Positions 4,831-7,606 of a stretch of DNA of 7,606 bases are shown piece after piece; the first letter of the stretch is position 1; every line of letters begins with the position of its first letter. The position numbers and the translations under genes are program-made. The stretch lies in the NCBI GenBank assembly GCA_964470615.1, contig CAYYDH010000030.1, positions 1-7,606 on the forward strand, read 5' to 3'. The notes below the pieces were generated by a model that saw nothing but the letters and a program-made list of their open reading frames with translations, had not been told where the DNA came from and made no database searches. The DNA comes from CAYYDH01 sp964470615. GTDB taxonomy: Bacteria; Patescibacteriota; Minisyncoccia; Minisyncoccales; GWA2-38-27.

Positions 4831-5622
4831 TTATCTAACTTTGCAAACGCTGGCTAATCTTTTTAATCTTCGGAAACCCCAGAGGACAAAGATGGTCAGT
4901 CCGGCCAGAAGCGCTATCAGCGATGCTAGCGAAAAAACAAATGCTGACTGATTGGTAACAATTAACCCTCCGGTTACTTTTTCTAAGGATAGGCTTTCCC
5001 CAAGCTTTATTATAAAGAAATTGAAAAGTCCATGCAATACGGTAGCTAATCCTAGGCCTAACGCAACGATCCTAGTTTTTCCCTTGGCGCGGCAAAAAGA
5101 AAGAGCCAGAAAATAACCGAAAGTTGCCGAACATAAAGAGTGGAGGAAGGTTGCTCCGATAAAACGAAATAGACTGGTGAAAATAGTTTCCAGAAGAATC
5201 GGCTGCTGGCCGTCAGCTGGCAGTAAATAAAAAATGTTCTCTAAGGCGGCAAACCCCAAGGCGACAATAATCATGTAGAGCATAACGTCAACTGGTTCGT
5301 CAAACTCCGGATGCTTTAGAACTTTTTCCCGGACAATAATGTATTTTATAACCTCTTCTACCAAAGCCACGCCCAAAAAACCATATACTAGAAACATTAA
5401 AGGAGAGCCGAAGTTCCAACTGCTTAAGTCCCCGCCTCCTTTTGTTATGGTGAAGAAAATCCCCATTTCTGCCAAGGAAGCCGGGATAGTTGCTGCTAAG
5501 CCATAGGTAAATATTTTCAGAATCATGCGGTTAGATTCAGGGTGGATGTCTTTTCTTAAATAAAACAGCAGCCAGATTACGCTGGGTGCTAAGCCGAAGA
5601 CAATATATACGAGATAGTTCAT
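4831..5622 (-). CDS. prsW: PrsW-family intramembrane metalloprotease (263 aa)
   Basis: PrsW-family proteins are polytopic membrane proteases; the Bacillus prototype makes the first cut in the anti-sigma factor RsiW. The family motifs are in order: EEVIKY (E89, E90, K93), FDEPVDVMLYMIIVALGFAA with ENIFY (E128, N129), FLHSLCSATFGYF (H161) and VLHGLFNFF (H197). The conserved Glu and His residues expected of the active site are intact. About seven to eight hydrophobic segments are visible, the first at 3-21 and the last at about 226-250, followed by a basic tail (RRLKRLASVCKVR) likely on the cytoplasmic side. No anti-sigma factor is encoded in the window, so the substrate is unknown. ATG 5622 lies exactly where transcription is predicted to begin from the -10 at 5634-5629. 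It ends 1 nt before hsp20, which suggests a joint envelope/proteostasis role (inference). Confidence 0.9.
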   Translation of the reverse strand: MNYLVYIVFGLAPSVIWLLFYLRKDIHPESNRMILKIFTYGLAATIPASLAEMGIFFTITKGGGDLSSWNFGSPLMFLVYGFLGVALVEEVIKYIIVREKVLKHPEFDEPVDVMLYMIIVALGFAALENIFYLLPADGQQPILLETIFTSLFRFIGATFLHSLCSATFGYFLALSFCRAKGKTRIVALGLGLATVLHGLFNFFIIKLGESLSLEKVTGGLIVTNQSAFVFSLASLIALLAGLTIFVLWGFRRLKRLASVCKVR

Positions 5623-5628
5623 TTCTTA

Positions 5629-5657
5629 ATTATAGCGTCTTCTTTTACTTTGGCCAA
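5629..5657 (-). promoter_or_regulatory. Sigma-70-type promoter for prsW-hsp20, overlapping the valS 3' end
   Basis: Read on the minus strand: -35 TTGGCC (5657-5652), 17-nt spacer, perfect -10 TATAAT (5634-5629). The -35 lies in the last codons of valS and the -10 in the 22-nt gap. The predicted +1 coincides with the A of the prsW ATG (5622), implying a leaderless mRNA. The two genes can therefore be expressed apart from valS. Confidence 0.6.
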
Positions 5658-7606
5658 CTTTCAATCATCAGGCATTTCTTTTTACCTTTTGAGGGCAGTT
5701 GTTGGTAGACAGCTTCAGTTACGAAAGGCATAAAAGGATGCAAGAGTTTTAAAGTTCCGGAAAGAATCTCCAAGAGCAGGTATTGGGCCGACGCCCTGGT
5801 TTTAGGATTGCTTAAGTCTTCTTTCTTAGCTTCAATTACCTTGTCGCAGAAGGTGTGCCAGAAATAGTGGTATATTTTTTCTGCTGCAGAATAAAACTTG
5901 GAAGAATCCATTTGTTTTGTTGCTTCCTTGGCCATTTTCTTGAAGTCGTTAAGATACTTCTTATCTTTGCCAGAAAGCGCGATCTTTTTGCCCGGCTTGT
6001 ATCCGTTGAGGTTCATTAAGACAAACCGAGAAGCATTCCATATCTTATTGGCGAAGTTGCGGTATCCTTTTATCTTTTCCTCAAAGATGACAATGTCGTT
6101 GCCTGGCGTGTTTCCAATAGTAAGCGCCATTCTTAGGGCGTCGGCACCATAAATATCAATCACGCCCAAAGGATCAATTACGTTTCCTTTGGATTTGGAC
6201 ATTTTCTGACGGTCTTTGTCGCGTACTAGGCCGTGTAAGTAAACCTTTTTGAAGGGCGGTTTGTTTGTGCGGTAAAGGCCTAGCATTATCATTCTGGCTA
6301 CCCAGAAGAATAGTATGTCCCAGCCGGTTTCCATAACATCGGTCGGGTAGAACTTTTTGAAGTCATTTTTCCCCGAAGTCATCAAGGTGGCAAAGGGCCA
6401 CTGGCCAGAAGAAAACCAAGTGTCAAAAACATCGCCCGTAGTATTCTTTTCATCGGGAATTTTAATTCCCCAGACAATCTGTCTTGATATGTTCCAGTCG
6501 CGCAGGTTTCTCATCCAATGGAAGAAAACCTTTTCCAGACGCTTGGGTATGAATTCTATCTTTTTATCTTTTACCGCCTTTACTGCCGCGTCTCGCAAAG
6601 AAAGCTTGCCGGACTTTGGCTTCTCTGTCATTTTTACAAACCACTGGTTGTCTAAAACCATTGGCTCTATCTGCTTTCCGCACTTGTAGCATAGGGCAAC
6701 GCGATGTATGTAGTTTTCATCAATCTTTTCTATTAATCCCTTGGCCTGCATGTCTTCAGCTACTTTCTTACGGGCTTCTTCTATGGTTAATCCTTGGTAG
6801 GGGCCTGTTTTTTCATTAAGCCGGCCGTTAAAATCAATAACCTGTCTTACCTCTAAGTTGTGCCTTAAGCCCATATCAAAGTCAGCTGGGTCATGGGCTG
6901 GAGTGACTTTAACGACGCCAGTGCCGAAAGTTGAATCAACCGCTTCGTCGGCAATAACCTTTATTTTAAACTTTCCCAAAAGGCTTTCAGCTTCTATTTC
7001 TTTACCGATATATTGCTGGTATCTTTTATCCTTGGGGTTGACAGCTACAGCCGTGTCGCCGAATTTGGTTTCGGGTCTTGTAGTAGCCAGAACAAAAGGG
7101 CCGTATTTGATATAGTAAAGAGGGTCTTTTCTTTCTTCATACTTTACCTCCAGGTCAGAAAGAGAAGTTTGATGCTTGCGGCACCAGTTAACAATTCTCT
7201 TTCCTTTGTATAGAAGCCCGTCTTTTTTTAATTGCTCAAAGGTTCCGTAAACTATTTCTATTATTTTAGGATCCAAGGTAAACTTTTCCCGCGACCAGTC
7301 GCAAGAAGCGCCCAGTTTTTTTAATTGGTCCTCCATCACGCTTTTGTTTTTTAAGGTAAATTCTGATATCTCTTGATACAGTTGGTCTTTGGGAGTTTGA
7401 AAGCGCGTTCTTCCTTCTTTCTCTAGTTTCTTTTCATAAACCACCTGCGTTTCAAAGCCGGCGTGGTCAGCACCTGGCAGCCACAAAGCTTTTCTGCCCA
7501 GCATTCTTTGATACCTTATCATTATATCCTGCAAGGTGACGAAGACCGCATGGCCGATATGCAAGGAGCCGTTGGCATTGGGAGGCGGCATGATAATAGT
7601 AAAGGG
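5645..7606 (-). CDS. valS: Valyl-tRNA synthetase, N-terminus beyond window, short C-terminus (partial)
   Basis: Class I aminoacyl-tRNA synthetase that charges tRNA-Val and edits misactivated Thr. The frame is open to the right edge (PFTIIMPPPN), so the Met at 7591 is internal. Numbering from that Met: HIGH signature 11-14 (nt 7550-7561); CP1 editing domain with TTRPET (170-175) and HDPADFD (233-239); CxxC knuckle CYKC (301-304); WNISRQIVWG (366-375); FDTWFSSGQWPF (389-400); KMSKS 463-467 (nt 6191-6205); anticodon-binding domain with KIWNASRFVL and HPFMPFVTEAVYQQLP (618-633). It stops at SWPK (648). Bacterial ValRS normally continues about 150 residues or more, through the rest of the anticodon domain and the C-terminal coiled-coil arm; both are absent here. 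The stretch after GIKIP is also short and lacks a second metal knuckle. Core catalytic and editing motifs are intact. Confidence 0.95.
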   Translation of the reverse strand, partial: PFTIIMPPPNANGSLHIGHAVFVTLQDIMIRYQRMLGRKALWLPGADHAGFETQVVYEKKLEKEGRTRFQTPKDQLYQEISEFTLKNKSVMEDQLKKLGASCDWSREKFTLDPKIIEIVYGTFEQLKKDGLLYKGKRIVNWCRKHQTSLSDLEVKYEERKDPLYYIKYGPFVLATTRPETKFGDTAVAVNPKDKRYQQYIGKEIEAESLLGKFKIKVIADEAVDSTFGTGVVKVTPAHDPADFDMGLRHNLEVRQVIDFNGRLNEKTGPYQGLTIEEARKKVAEDMQAKGLIEKIDENYIHRVALCYKCGKQIEPMVLDNQWFVKMTEKPKSGKLSLRDAAVKAVKDKKIEFIPKRLEKVFFHWMRNLRDWNISRQIVWGIKIPDEKNTTGDVFDTWFSSGQWPFATLMTSGKNDFKKFYPTDVMETGWDILFFWVARMIMLGLYRTNKPPFKKVYLHGLVRDKDRQKMSKSKGNVIDPLGVIDIYGADALRMALTIGNTPGNDIVIFEEKIKGYRNFANKIWNASRFVLMNLNGYKPGKKIALSGKDKKYLNDFKKMAKEATKQMDSSKFYSAAEKIYHYFWHTFCDKVIEAKKEDLSNPKTRASAQYLLLEILSGTLKLLHPFMPFVTEAVYQQLPSKGKKKCLMIESWPK

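Noticed and set aside
4456..4857. Ser/Phe-rich plus-strand frame opposite hsp20
   Set aside because: Its composition is the antisense image of the Lys/Glu-rich Hsp20 extension (ttc/tct from gaa/aga codons); no start signal or homology.
5898..7213. Several plus-strand frames opposite valS
   Set aside because: All are shadows of the ValRS coding sequence, which carries complete HIGH, editing and KMSKS motifs.
1187..7606. Alternative genetic code with TGA as glycine (as in Gracilibacteria/Absconditabacteria)
   Set aside because: No gene ends in TGA, which caught the eye, but all genes are also free of internal TGA at full family length, so the standard bacterial code is sufficient.
1..7606. 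CRISPR array, insertion sequence or phage attachment site
   Set aside because: No regularly spaced repeats, transposase or terminal inverted repeats were found, and there is no duplicate of the tRNA 3' end in the window; the only repeats are the two short ones listed.

Overview
The window looks like a draft-assembly scaffold from an uncultured Patescibacteria (Candidate Phyla Radiation) bacterium, probably of the Parcubacteria/Microgenomates type. Reasons: AT-rich, compact genes with almost no Shine-Dalgarno sequences; an array of four small TrbC/VirB2-like pilins; an Hsp20 with a long Lys/Pro-rich N-terminal extension; and a ValRS that stops right after the core of its anticodon-binding domain. 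The taxonomic call is inference from gene content and style. No phylogeny was run. No gene here ends in TGA (all TAA or TAG), but nothing shows TGA being read as an amino acid.

Layout, + strand. nt 1-1183 is the C-terminal half of gyrA (DNA-wrapping beta-pinwheel, with a perfect GyrA box). It is cut by the left edge, by an in-frame stop at nt 3-5 and by a 10-N assembly gap at 859-868. Three bases later comes a small SAM-dependent methyltransferase (1187-1711). A promoter at 1717-1744 then drives four tandem two-helix pilin-like genes (1752-3252), closed by a textbook intrinsic terminator (3283-3317). A second promoter (3333-3361) starts a short unit made of a freestanding LAGLIDADG endonuclease (3371-3997) and a tRNA-Leu(UAG) (3988-4072). 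The endonuclease stop codon lies inside the tRNA. A hairpin at 4080-4105 separates this unit from the convergent minus-strand genes.

Layout, - strand (read right to left). valS runs from the right edge to 5645 and is followed by a PrsW-family intramembrane protease gene (5622-4831). One base after that comes an Hsp20-type small heat-shock protein gene (4829-4107). A promoter overlapping the valS stop codon can transcribe prsW-hsp20 separately from valS.

Three promoters (ahead of pilin 1, the LAGLIDADG gene and prsW) have a perfect TATAAT only 6-9 nt before the ATG, so their mRNAs should have leaders of about 0-3 nt. This fits the general lack of Shine-Dalgarno sites. The most unusual point is the endonuclease/tRNA overlap: RNase P maturation of the tRNA would remove the endonuclease stop codon from the same transcript. 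The pilin array is the best candidate for a lineage-specific cell-surface or secretion apparatus. The rest is housekeeping.
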